Made by a program: the position numbers and the translations under genes. From NCBI GenBank assembly GCA_040357565.1, contig JBDODJ010000047.1: DNA of 64,000 nucleotides, one strand, 5' to 3'. The notes beneath the pieces were generated by a model, which was not told where the DNA came from, did no database searches, and worked only from the letters and a program-made list of their open reading frames with translations. Shown piece by piece: positions 1-11,346 of this stretch; position 1 is the stretch's first letter; the number at the start of each line of letters is the position of its first letter. The DNA comes from Cercozoa sp. M6MM (taxonomy: Eukaryota > Endomyxa: Ascetosporea).

Positions 1-78
<78 letters not shown>

Positions 79-94
79 AAGATGTGTATATGTG
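1..94. repeat. (CT)n followed by (AT)n microsatellite
   Basis: About 44 bases of CT followed by about 30 bases of AT open the window. It lies just before the acceptor (ggtag, ending at 112) of the first kinase exon, so it is probably the inside of an intron of that gene. Confidence 0.8.
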
Positions 95-112
95 TGCTTG
101 TGTCTTTGGTAG

Positions 113-172
113 ACGCGACGAGCGAATGGTGCGCACTGCCATGGGCAGGGTACCTCTCATTTCCTATATATA

Positions 173-203
<31 letters not shown>

Positions 204-1469
204 ATAGATATACATGTGTGTGTAGGGCATGCCAGGTGCACAACCTGCGGCGAGTATCGAGGAGTGCAACGACGACATGCGCACGATCATTCCGGACTAC
301 GGCACGGGCGAGACCTCGGCCACGCCGTGCCTCTTCTTTACCCCTACCTCTTTACTGCTACCTCTGTCCCTGACACTTACCTCTACCCCCTTACCCCCTC
401 CCCCGTGTCGTCAGACTGGCGCCGGTGAACATGTCGGAGTCGAACCAGCAGGTGGCGCGTCCCACGGTGGGTCAGCGCAGTCGCGCATTGCCGCGCGAAC
501 TCATCCAACTGGACCGCACGCCCGAGAACAAGCTTGGCGAGGTACTGACTTGACTGGACTGACTGGACTCGACTGACTTGACTTGACTGGATTGACTGGT
601 GTGGTGTAGGGTGGTGTCGGTGTCGTGTGGTACGGCCACTACCAGGGTCAGGAGGTTGCCATTAAGGAGCTGCGTGCCGAGGTGTGTCTGCTCTTTACCC
701 CTCCCACCCTTACACCCTTTGCCCTACCTTAATATCCATACCCTTCCTCCTATACCCCTTTACCCTTACCTCCTCCTTGTCCAGGCGAGTGACAAGCTGC
801 GCATGTTCCTGCTGCAAGAGATGGCGATCCAGAGCACTCTGTCGCACGCTAATATTGTCAAAGTCATCGGCATGTCTGTCGAGGGCGAGTCCATGCTGTA
901 GCCACCCTTTACTTCTACCCTTACCCCTTCTCCCCCTTCCCCCTACCCTTTACCTTCTCTGTGATGTGAGGCAGACTGGTGCAGGAGTATTGCCCACTTC
1001 GCAGTCTCAAGGACGTGCTTGGCAGTCACCTGCGAACGCAGCTCAAGAACGACTGGTCGCTGCGCAAGTAGGCTGCCCTTCTTGCCCCTCTATCTCCTTG
1101 ACCCACTCTATCCCTCATCTCTTTACCCCCTCCCCGGTAGGAGGTTTGCTTTGGACGGTGCACTCGGCATGGCCTACCTGCACAGCAAGAACGTGCTGCA
1201 TCTCGACATCAAGACGCTCAATTTCATGGTAAGCATACCCCCTCCCCCACTCCAATTACCTCCTTTAACCCCCCCCCCCACCACCCTGTGTACAGGTGAC
1301 GGAGGACCTGCGCGTCAAGGTCGGCGACTTTGGCATCTCGACGGTGCTGCAGCAGGACGCCACCAGCACAGTGCACTCCAAAGGTTGGACCGTGCGCTAC
1401 GTGGCACCGGAGGTCATGGTACCTGACCTGTCTATAGCCCCTACCCTTGTGCCCTTCTCCTCCTATCAA

Positions 1470-1519
<50 letters not shown>

Positions 1520-1529
1520 NNNNNNNNNN

Positions 1530-1579
<50 letters not shown>

Positions 1580-1967
1580 ATGGGCCAGTCGTTCGGCAAG
1601 CCAGCCGATGTGTACTCGTACTCGATGGTGCTGTATGAACTCTTCGCGATGAAGGTGCCATGGAGCGACTTCCGTGGACCCAAGGAGGCACTGCTCGGCA
1701 TGATTGCTGCCGGCAAGGTACCCCTGCTTTTGCTGTCGGTATCACCAGGTTTGGCACTCGGTACTGCTTGTGCCTCAGAGACCGCCTGTACCGCGCTCGC
1801 TGCCTCAGTCACACAGGAACATCCTGCAACGCTGTTGGGTACCTCCTTTTGTGTACCACGATGGGTCGCTATGGCGTATGCTCTACTTGTGCTCTGTCTA
1901 GGCACACGACCCGAAGCAGCGCTGCACCTTCCCGGAACTCGTGCAGATGCTGGAGAACCTGCAATAG
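113..1967 (+). CDS. TKL-type protein kinase, 3' part of gene
   Basis: Kinase domain of a Raf/TKL-like serine/threonine kinase spread over about ten exons. The glycine loop reads LGEGGVGVVWYG, joined across the intron ending at 609, and the lysine is in VAIKELRAE near 660. The catalytic loop is HLDIKTLNF near 1200, with Leu in place of the usual Arg of HRD. DFG is in VGDFGIST near 1325, and the activation segment ends VRYVAPE. A short 60-base exon (1779-1838) supplies RPPVPRSLPQ to NILQRCW, and the last exon (1902-1967) ends in PELVQMLENLQ and a stop. Phases agree throughout. Upstream exons (113 to 158 and 226 to 330) encode a low-complexity region, and the gene probably begins before the window. 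The intron around 1420-1577 is a (GT)n array holding a 10-N gap. Substrate unknown. Confidence 0.85.
1472..1577 (+). repeat. (GT)n array inside kinase intron, with 10-N gap
   Basis: Uninterrupted GT dinucleotides on both sides of ten Ns (1520-1529), ending directly at the acceptor TGTGCAG. The true length is unknown because the assembler could not cross it. Confidence 0.95.
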
Positions 1968-2394
1968 CCCAGCACGCCTGGCACTTTGATGCGCACAATA
2001 CGAGTAGTGCCTTGCGCGTGCGTTGAAGCATTGGCGCGGCTGGATGCAGATGGTTACGTTAGTTAATTTCGAGTTCGGTCTAGTGAGTTATCGTATTGTT
2101 GGTCGAGCTGGACTACGCTATTCACCCACGTCAATTGCGTTGTCGGTCGAACGGAACCAAGTCGAAGTGGTCCTGTTGCTACCCAAAGCAACCGAGACGG
2201 TGGCACGTGGTGCACAGTGACGAACAACAGTAGGCACCGTTTCATACAATGAAATGAAATGCCTGCCGACCTACTACACCATGCAGTGGCAGTGGGCTGT
2301 ATCCTGTGCACTGGATTGACACTCATTTGGCTTACTATACAATTTACTGGTAGACTACAGACGGCGCAGACTTTCCGCAGTAGATTTAGTTATT
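1968..2394. other. intergenic, convergent 3' ends
   Basis: Space between the stop of the TKL kinase (+) and the stop of the Gly/Tyr-rich gene (-). It should hold both 3' UTRs. I see no further gene or clear repeat in it. Confidence 0.6.
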
Positions 2395-3101
2395 TTAGTA
2401 GCGTCGGCCATGGTAGCGGTCGTAGCCACCGTAGCTGCTGCTGTCGTAGTAGCGATCGCGGCCGTGGCGGCCATGATGGTAGCGATCGCGGCCGTGGCGG
2501 CCATGATGGTAGCGATCGCGGCCGTAACGACGGTCGTAGCCTCCGCAGTCGCTGCTTGAGTAGCCTGCAGGTTTACGTGCGTGTAAATAATATGCACTTA
2601 GTTTATCATCATGCACATGCCATTGTATGCAGTGAGGTTGTTATGTCCTTTGGTTACAGTCAGAGGACGAGCTGCAGCCATAGCCGTAACCGCCCCACCC
2701 ACCATATCCGCAGTCAGAAGACGAGTAGCAGTCGCTCGACGAGCCTGAAAACCGGACGGAACATTATGCATCGCCAGCATCGCATCATTGCTTCAAGCGA
2801 AAAACTGAGCTACCGCAGTAGCCACCGTAGCCACCGTAGCCACCGTAACCACCCCAATTGCCATGTCCCCAACCGCCGTATCCTGCAGTGCAGTACGGTA
2901 GATTGTTACAAGTCAAAATTGGCAGCTGCACAACGATGTGGTTTGTTTGTAAATCTACTGGATACCTCCGTACGCCACAGGACCGTGTCCCCAACCACCG
3001 TATCCGCCTCCGTATCCGCCACGCGGCATGACCTGTCCTTCATTCACCATCGCAGCGCCCGAAGCAGCGCAAACGGCACCAAACAAGAAAGCAATCTTCA
3101 T
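2395..3101 (-). CDS. secreted Gly/Tyr/His-rich repeat protein
   Basis: Four exons (3101-2966, 2882-2814, 2744-2658, 2564-2395) join into 153 residues, and all three introns are phase 1. The N terminus MKIAFLFGAVCAASGAAM is a signal peptide. The mature protein is built of GGY/GGW units (exons 1-2), Ser/Cys-rich SSSDC blocks (exons 3-4) and a basic tail with the 10-residue unit GRDRYHHGRH, encoded by a 30-base tandem repeat at 2451-2525. The composition recalls glycine-rich cell-wall, shell-matrix or His/Tyr-rich adhesive and antimicrobial proteins. No enzyme motif is visible, so the role (extracellular matrix or host/substrate contact) is inference. The long opposite-strand frame at 2259-3140 is its shadow. 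Confidence 0.8.
2451..2525 (-). repeat. 30-bp coding tandem repeat
   Basis: Two and a half perfect copies of a 30-base unit starting agcgatcgcg at 2451, 2481 and 2511. Each encodes ten residues rich in Arg, His and Tyr in the last exon of the secreted protein. The perfect identity points to recent duplication. Confidence 0.9.
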
Positions 3102-3771
3102 CGTACTGTCGATTTGGAGTGCGTGTCGTCTTTGAACTAACAACGGACAAAAGCACAAGAGTTGGCAACTGGGCCCTTCTTGCCACTTTGGTCGTGTTGA
3201 CAATGCTGCAGCATCTTTTTCTGTCACACGTCGCTCACACGTCACACTCGGCGTGCTGCACGCTCATCGAGTCAAGTCGACAATCATCCGTCTCAACTCG
3301 TCGTTGGGTCTTAAATCTGAAGATACCGACTGTCGTGAAAGATAATCTTGGACACAGCGCCGATTCTAAATTACCACTTTAAGTTTAAGTTTTTAGTTAC
3401 CGTACGGGAGATTGCATCGGTGTCTGAGTGGATGGCCTGCTGAATTGTGAGTTATGTGCTTTCTTTTCGTTTCGTATTAAATCAAATCGTTCGAGGAGAG
3501 TCGAGAACTGAATGGCCGAGACGGTCAAAGGTGCAGTTCTCAAGTTTCAAGGTTATCTTGATGCTGCGTGCTCAAGCAACTGCACGACCCGCGACATGGA
3601 AATACGGCGCGAAGGATCGGCGAGAAACACACCGCGGAACAGCTGCGCGCTGTGCCATGGTGAGAATGCAGCGTCGCACCTGGCTAGCACACGGCCGTGA
3701 ACTGAATGCTCTTGCTTGCTACAATATTGTACGATTTTAAATTTATACGCTCATCGGGCAGAAAAGGTGAT
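3102..3771. other. no supported gene
   Basis: Between the start of the Gly-rich gene and the stop of the receptor-like kinase, both on the minus strand. It should contain the promoter of the former. A 62-codon frame at 3512-3700 (+) with a Cys-x-x-Cys motif shows no signal peptide or family match, and I do not call it. Confidence 0.5.
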
Positions 3772-5953
3772 TTAGTACCCTTTCTCTCGAGCTAGTGACT
3801 GCAGTAGCTCTGTGTATCTGCGTATTTTGTCAGGTTTAGCAGATTCATGCGTTAGTTTGACGCTGTCACCGATCCGCGCGGTCAGAAAGAGCGGAAGTCG
3901 CAGTCGGGTTACCATTTGATGCAACACGACTCCGTAGGACCACACGTCAATCTTGTCTGACAGTTCGAGACTCTGGTTTAAGCGCAGCATTGGGAGAACT
4001 TTAAAGATACACAAAGTGAGTGAGCTGTCCCTGTACTGCTATATTGCTACCTGCCCTTTGTCCAAACGTTCGTCAATGAGCGCTACTTCTGGCGCACGGT
4101 AGCACCATGTACCTACAAAATTAAAACGAGTGCAAGGGTGTTGCGACACCGGGAAACAGACTACAGTATACCAAATAGAGATCGAACGTAGGATGGGGCA
4201 CTTTTGTCGCAGAAGTTCCTTACGACACCGGGGAGTCGCCGCGAACGTTCACAGTGTCCAAAGTCCGCCAGTCGCAGTTGCATATCTTCGGTCACCAGCA
4301 CGTTGTCTGGCTTCACGTCGCAGTGCGTCCACCCATTGACGTGCATGTGCTCCAGCGCGCGTGCCAGCTTGGTGCGAATGTGTGCAATACATTTAATTTA
4401 TATGCGTATATAAATAAGTTGGTATATATATATATAAACTTATATTTATATCTATACATAAACTTAGATATACACTCTTAGTTAAATAGCACATATAACT
4501 TGATTACTGTTTGATACAACTACTGTTTGTAATCAACTTATGTCAATCTATATGTTCAATACTACCTGCAGTGCGAAAGAGCGAAACAGGTGCGGATGTC
4601 GCGACAGGGAGCCCGCATTCTGGATGAACTCCGTGAGCGATCCGTATGCTGCTATGGCCTGTATTTATAGGTTTCATTTATTCGGTTGCGCCAGAGTCAC
4701 ATGCTTTGTGGCGCGAGTTCACGGATTTATTAATGATTACTGTACCAACCAGATAGCGCCGCCGTGCTTGTGGTGGTCAAAGTGCAGCATGCGCACTATG
4801 TTGGGGTGCTTGGACGCGTCTGACTGGAAGAACCTGGCAGAATTGCATACTGTAAATTAGATACATGAGACCAGTTTGCGAACGGATGAACTGCGTAAAT
4901 TTACGACAACTCGGCGAAGAAGTCGCGCTTCATCAAGCACCTTTGCTCGTGGCTGATGTCACCCGGGCCGCAAGCTTGTCGGAGTTGAGGGCAGTACCCG
5001 TTCGACGTAAAGTTGACGATCTTGACGACGGCGACAATACCGCTGTACCCGTGGTAGCACTGGTGCAAACTGCTGCTTGATGTCTGCTTCAGAGGTCTTT
5101 TGCACACTACCCAGTCACCTAAATGTACCGTCGACCTCTGAACTGCAATGCAAGACACGTCCCGTAAATTTAAAACTTACATAATCATGGTAGTTTTATC
5201 GATGGTACCCACTCGCTTGTGCCGTTCGATCTTGCGGCATCGGTTAATTCTAAACAAGAAACACACCGCCGCCAGTGCGGAAGTCTGCACAAAGGTTTCG
5301 CAGACTCGATAGAGCGGGGAAATTGATAGATACCGGGTAATTTTACAATAAATTTAAAATGCGCACAGGGAGACCGAAAACAGTACCCAAACAATGTCGA
5401 AAACCAGCTGCATCATGTCTGGTTCTTTTCTTGCGGTGTGCGACTGTAATGTGTTTAGTACAGTGACTCTTGTAGTTTGTCGGATAGGAGGCGCCAGTGC
5501 GGTCGGAGATGACGCTTCTGTGGCGGGCCCGACGGCCTCGAGCTCAGAGAGAGTGCTGTATCTCCTCGACTCCATAGAGTACGTCGCGGACGGTGGATAG
5601 GAGGGAGGACTTAATGGCGTTTGTGGATCAGTCTGATGTGGAAAGTGATCCTCTCTGGCTACCAAAGTGCTGTCGGCATCAGGTTTCGCCTTCAATCCAT
5701 GGCTCGGAAAAGAATGCTGAGCTTTGGTCTTGTCGGGGCTAAACATTCACAAGCACTACGATAATTTTGCCGTAAATGAGAGTAAATTTATATTTAAAAT
5801 TATATCACTGTTGCTGGGTTAAACAGGCATATCGGAAACTCACGGTCCAGCACTGGTGTCCAACCCGTCGCTGCGGTCATCGCGAGTACTCAGCGTCGTT
5901 CCACACAGCTGCGCGGCCAGCAGTAATAGACACAGGACGAGAGGAGAAAGCAT
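3772..5953 (-). CDS. single-pass receptor-like protein kinase
   Basis: Starts at ATG 5953 with signal peptide MLSPLVLCLLLLAAQLCGTT. A short Pro/Ser/Thr-rich ectodomain of roughly 120 residues follows (5734-5400), then a hydrophobic membrane segment split by an intron (LVFDIVW / TSALAAVCFLF), then the basic stop-transfer RINRCRKIERHKR. The kinase domain shows GYSGIVAVVKIV near 5020, HPNIVRMLHFDHH near 4790, the catalytic loop HCDVKPDNVLV near 4310 (Cys replaces Arg of HRD), ADFGHCE near 4260, and DVWSYGVVLHQM near 3930. Introns are short and A/T-rich, often holding AAATTTAC. It probably signals from the plasma membrane. The ligand is unknown, and the ectodomain has no recognised fold. Confidence 0.8.
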
Positions 5954-6569
5954 GGCTCGCCATCAAGAGGCACACTCGGTCTCAGCTCGTCTGGCGGGGG
6001 CAGGCACGTGCAACTAAGTTTACCTGGACCTAACGTAAGTCCGAACGCGTTTCAGTTGTCGATAACTGAAGTAGCCTTTTACTATATCGCACCAACCTGA
6101 GTATCGAGTTCTCAGTCAGTTAGTTAGTTCAGTCTTCTAAATTAAGAACGTTGAAGCTTGGCGACATGACGTGAAGCTGTCAAACGTGCGTCATTGGGGT
6201 ACGAGGTCGTTCACTACACGTCCACGCAGACTCCCTTGGCGTCAACGTTCACCCTGCAGCAGTCTCGTCTCAGTCCTGGTTGGCGTCCAATGACCCTCCG
6301 CGTCAAAGTCTCGGGCGTCACACAGTGGCAGACTGACGTCGACAGCGACGATCGATACGTCATGGTTGCTACAGGATCGCGGACAATTTCGGTATCTGTA
6401 ACGTAAATTTTATTCCCGTAGTTTTCACGACAGAACATGACATGACGGCTTAGGCGCGCGATGGACGGGCGGGGGCCGGCACTCTCAGGTCGAGGTGCCT
6501 GGGTAAATTCGATTGTAACTTCAGTTGCGTGTTTCCTTTCTTTTTTCTCCTCTCTAAATGTTGACTCGG
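5954..6569. other. intergenic, nothing firm
   Basis: Between the receptor-like kinase start (5953) and the ABCG stop (6570), both on the minus strand, so it holds the kinase promoter. A 70-codon plus-strand frame at 6194-6406 has no recognisable feature. Confidence 0.5.
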
Positions 6570-7065
6570 TTATCGCTTGCCAGAGCGGAAGTAGCGCAGC
6601 ACGGCATAGGCCAGAAGACGGTAGAAGAGGGCCATGCTGCACACGGTCCGTGATAATCAGACTCTCAGGAACAGGCGTGCAAATTCCATGAAAGCCAATT
6701 TTGTACCAGAACATGACGATGAGGTTGACCGCAATCTTGCCTCCCGAGACATCCTGTGCATTGTTGTGTGTACACATGAACACACGGCAATACCACAGAC
6801 AGAGATACGATACCATATCGTAGTAGCTGAGCACATCATTGCCCGAACCTGTACCAGGTGGATATTGTGCACAGAGAGACAAGAGATGCAAGAAACGGAA
6901 AGCAAAGGTCACCACTCGGGGCTAGGCAGACTGGCGTATCGGCGCCACAAGGTTCCAGTGTCAGACCGTTGAACTCGTTCCACATGAAGGTCTCAAACTG
7001 CAACAATTGCGAGTACATTTACATCTGCAAACATTCACTCCACAGGACAGGAGGTGTGTGCGTGC

Positions 7066-7114
<49 letters not shown>

Positions 7115-7124
7115 NNNNNNNNNN

Positions 7125-7174
<50 letters not shown>

Positions 7175-8723
7175 CGAATAGGTGTGCAGCGCAATGTAGT
7201 AGGCCCACTTCCAGAAAGCCGGCATGTTGGATGGCAGCACAAAAAAACCCTCGGCCTGTGCAGACAGTACAACATATAAAGATTATAATATGCAGTTAAT
7301 ACATATATAGCAAGCACAAAGTAGAGTCAACTCACCAGCATCATGAGGCCAAAGAAACCGGCGGCCAGTGCCATGCCAATGATGTAGAAAGGCACAATGG
7401 CGGCCTGTTTCACACATATGATCGTTCCTCAAACGCACAGGGGATGTGCCTTGCAGATACAGTACCACAGCATGCATGAAGGCTTCAGCAGCAAACAACG
7501 ACAGGAACAGGTTCAACAGGAACAAGAAGAACTGCAGTGCGCCATCTAAAGCACACAGCAAGATAATGCACCCGAGAATCAAGCAGACATAAGGAGGTAC
7601 CACGCTCCGTACTGAGCCCCATCGGGAAGTAGATCAACAGCGAGCACGTCAACGAGATCACCTGTGCCGACACACCATGCATATGAATACTGCCGATAGT
7701 ATTGACATGTGTGTGTGTGTATGTATTCAACGCACCAGGAGGCCCGGAATCGACGACAACGAGTGAGCAATCACATAGGGACCGGCACCGTACCAACTGA
7801 AAAACAATAGACAGAGTTAACAGGCCCACTGAAGCACTTAAAAGGCGCGGACAGCGAGAGGATACCCGTTGCTGGTCTCCTTGGTGAACACCGAGCGTTC
7901 AGTGATTAACTGGGGCATCACTGCGATGGCCATAAAGACGAGGAAGGCGCACGCGTAGAACAGGGCCGAACTGTGCAGATACACACAAGCATACACACGT
8001 ATAGGCATATGTAAAAAAGACATAGGGTACATGCGGTCCTGGATCTCGCTCTGTGTGTTGCCGATGTCAACATAGAAGGTGCCGATCTACACACATGTAT
8101 ACCCAAAGGTGCGGTAGACATACAGAGAAAGGGTTAGATACCATGAGACTCAGCATGAAGTACATGAGCCAGCGAATCCAATACACTCCCGGGTTGCGTC
8201 TGTAAGTACACACACACACACACACACACACAGATATCATAAAATACACTCACTCACACGTTAGTATATAATACGCATTGTCGGCTGACTGACGCCTGCA
8301 CACACACACACATGCGATAAAACAAACACACACAGGCAGAACAGAGAAACACACTTGAGGAGGTTCCACATCTGCCGCATCGCACTAGTTGCGAAGGTCT
8401 CTCCTGTTGGGGCAAGTGCACATGAGGACATGCTGATACTCTACTCTACACGATGTATACCTTCGTGTTCCTCGCCTTCCATCGGTGCCTCACGCATGTG
8501 TTCCTGAAACTCGTCTTTGCGCGATGCATAGTATGCCACCTGTGTATTATCCATCATCAAAAGTGCATGTACTCCGAGAAAGAGAGAGAGTCAAGTTAAA
8601 AAAACCGCACCAAACGATCGACGCGCTCCTTGGCCGTCTCTGAAATGACAGGTTTGTCTTCTTCGTCCTGTCGTCACAAAAGACACCAATACAACGCAGA
8701 CACACAGACACCACACACACACC

Positions 8724-8755
<32 letters not shown>

Positions 8756-10423
8756 AAATAGACTGGGATACATGCGTCGACATCTGCATGTCCTCGACGG
8801 CAAAGTCCGTGTTCACCACGGCAAGTGCGTGATCGGCGACGTTCATTAGCTCCGGGACAGGCAGTTGCGCCTCTGCAGAGACACATCCCAAGTCAATACA
8901 GTCATCGCACAAGCACAACCCGCTGCACAAGTCTCGTGCAGTGGCGTACCGGCAAAGAAGGGTGCCAGACGCGCACGTTCACCGCAGTAGGCCAGACGAC
9001 CGGCCGTGAGAATCATCACATCTGCATACCAGCAAGCCAAATAGCAAATACTGACATACACATGAAGATGCAGGGACAAATATACCATCAACAGTCTGGA
9101 ACACGTGCGATGACGGTTGGTGCAGTGTGCACACCACCTGCACATACACACAATGTCATAAATAATAGACCACTGTAGGACTCACAATGCAGTACCGTAT
9201 GGCCAGCACGCGCGATGCTTTGCAGCACCTATTAAACATGTCTATTTGTCCCAAATAGCCAGGTCTAATTGAGGATAGTCATGCACCTGCATGACACGCA
9301 GCGCAGACTCTGCATCAAGGCCTGACGTCGGTTCGTCGCACAGCACCCTATCGAAGCAGCGTAGACGGAACGCATTTATCTCAGAGTAAACAAATACAAG
9401 AGTACAATGAAGGTCGACGCAAGAGCTCAAGACCGAGCGACACGCGGCGTTGTTGACCGCCACTCTACAAACAAGCACGAACGAATACAAAAGCAGTAAA
9501 TCTGATACATTAAGGATGCAGACAAGGTACCAGCCCCTTCATGAACACAGTGCCGATACGCGTGTCCTTTGACTTCCACAGACCGAGTTGCTTCAGCGTC
9601 GCTTCGATGCGGCACTGCTTCTCTTCCTCCTTTTATTTTACAACACAGACACATTAAACACACACATTAAACACACACATACACACAAACACACACTTGC
9701 TAGACTATTCAAGATACAGGGGTCTCAGCTGGAAACTGCACATTGGCAGCAAACTGGAACGCCTCAGTCACCGTTTGGGTGCCCACCAGGTGATCCTAGT
9801 TTAGAAGCAAACATATATATATATATATGTATCATGCATCATGCATCCTTGACAGGCACAGAGTTAAAAACAAGGAAACCTCTTGAGTCACGTAGGCACA
9901 GACGTGTTTAAGAACAGAGCGACGTGCTCGTGCACCATTGACGCAGATGCTTCCGCTGTGGGTATGTCGCATCAGCACAGAGCCAACCAGATACAAAAAC
10001 AAATGGTTGACGAAGCACCTCAACTCTGACACCGAGCGACGCGAGATACGTGCCGCCAAAGCATCCAACAGCGTCGTCTTGCCGCAACCCGAAGGTCCCA
10101 TAATCGCCATAACTCGTCTGCACGTGTTAAGTACCTCCAACAGGTGTTAGCTGTATTCATCCAAAGGTACCCAGGTACAGCGACACCAGAGACACCATCC
10201 AAAATGCGCTTTTCCACGACATTCTCGCCGCGACCTCGTGTCACAGCGACGACCACGTTCTCAAAAGAAAGCTTCACGCGGCGCTCAGGCTCGAGTTCGA
10301 CATCCGAGTTCTTTTCTGCACCTGCAAAAACACAGAGCTCGTGGTGCAACCCAAGTCGACGAGCAGAGAGGTGAAAATACAGCGATCGGGGTTGGAGGCA
10401 GCCTCCACTTCCATCGATTGCAT
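6570..10423 (-). CDS. ABCG (White-type) half-size ABC transporter
   Basis: Multi-exon gene with the ABC domain first and the membrane domain second, as in ABCG half-transporters. Visible motifs, 5' to 3' on the minus strand: Walker A GPSGCGKTTLLDALAARI near 10100-10040; QTVTEAFQFAANVQFP near 9745; signature SGGQQRRVSLGLELLRRP near 9465-9415; Walker B VLCDEPTSGLDAESALRV near 9345-9290; H-loop TLHQPSSHVFQTVD near 9110. A linker follows (VNTDFAVEDMQ, then a charged stretch). The membrane half ends in the typical ABCG Cys-containing loop (WNEFNGLTLEPC near 6970), and the tail FYRLLAYAVLRYFRSGKR ends at 6570. The start at 10423 begins MQSMEVEAAS; an in-frame upstream start at 10504 is possible. 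It should dimerise in a membrane to export lipids or hydrophobic compounds; the substrate cannot be told. Confidence 0.92.
7059..7171. repeat. (GT)n microsatellite with 10-N gap
   Basis: GT array on the plus strand, split by ten Ns at 7115-7124, within an intron of the ABCG gene, so the sense strand of the transcript carries (CA)n. Confidence 0.95.
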
Positions 10424-10836
10424 AGTTTCAGTGTTGTTGTTGTGTCGGGAATTTCCTAAAAACAGCCGGCTGGTGCCAAAGCTTGGACCAGTTGCTCCAG
10501 TCACAGTTAAATGACGCGAAACTTATGCACGCAGCACAAAAATTGTGTGAGCACGCGAAGGCACACGTTAACGCGTTAAGAAACTCGGTGAGCAACGAAA
10601 ACAGATTCGTGGGTGTTGTGGGTCACATCAGTCACAGATCACTGATTTTGACGGCGGTTGTGAAAAGCCGCTCACTGGTCAACTCCAGATGAGACTTGCC
10701 TTTTCACCCGCTGCATCTTCCAAGTTTGTACAATTTCTTAGTTTGTTTTGAGATAGTTTCGTTTCCAAAACAAACTAAGAAATTGTACACTAACTTTCTC
10801 TGGATGTTTTTAACTTTTGAGGTCACGAGCACGTGC
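10424..10836. other. intergenic between ABCG and coiled-coil genes
   Basis: Contains the ABCG promoter side and the 3' end of the coiled-coil gene (both on the minus strand). The only structured element I see is the inverted repeat at 10727-10789. Confidence 0.55.
10727..10789. repeat. perfect 24-bp inverted repeat (hairpin)
   Basis: Left arm 10727-10750 and right arm 10766-10789 are exact reverse complements with a 15-base spacer. The arms are A/T-rich (gtacaatttcttagtttg at the left). Lying 48 bases past the stop of the coiled-coil gene, it could fold in that gene's 3' UTR or act as a cruciform, transcription-end or small-RNA precursor element. Confidence 0.9.
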
Positions 10837-11236
10837 TCAGCTTTTATCGCTTTCGGTGGGACGATACCCTGACGCATCCAAAAGCGACGCCATTTGCTGC
10901 AGAACGGTGTGTTGTTGGCGAGCCTTTTCTTCCAGGATCAACGACGCACGTATTGTTTGCTTCTCTTTTTTCATCGCCGCCCGAACGCGCTGCTCGGCGT
11001 TCGCAAGTGACTCCTCAAACAGGCGTCGCTCTCGTTTCGCTTGCTCGCGGTGAAAGGTGTCGGTCTCTGCCTGTGATAGGATGACTCGTGTTAAACACTG
11101 TAATCGATGAAGACAAGCGACGAATGAATGTACCAATCTTAGCTCAAGTTCTGTGTGCGCTTCTTCGAGGTTGTGGGTAAACGTGCGAAGTTCGTCGGCC
11201 TCCCTTTCAAACCGGGACCTGGACACACATGTTGTT

Positions 11237-11287
<51 letters not shown>

Positions 11288-11297
11288 NNNNNNNNNN

Positions 11298-11346
<49 letters not shown>

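Noticed and set aside
2451-2525. Regular 30-base repeats as a CRISPR-like array
   Set aside because: Direct tandem copies with no spacers, in a coding exon of a eukaryotic gene.
2259-3140. 293-codon plus-strand ORF rich in Ser, Arg and His
   Set aside because: It is the complement of the repetitive Gly/Tyr-rich secreted gene. The minus strand has signal peptide, matching splice sites and phase; the plus frame has none.
7007-7279. Cys-Val or His-Thr repeat proteins in GT/CA arrays (also at 1224-1757, 11139-11580, 20217-20952, 62115-62335)
   Set aside because: Translation of dinucleotide microsatellites inside introns; not protein-like.
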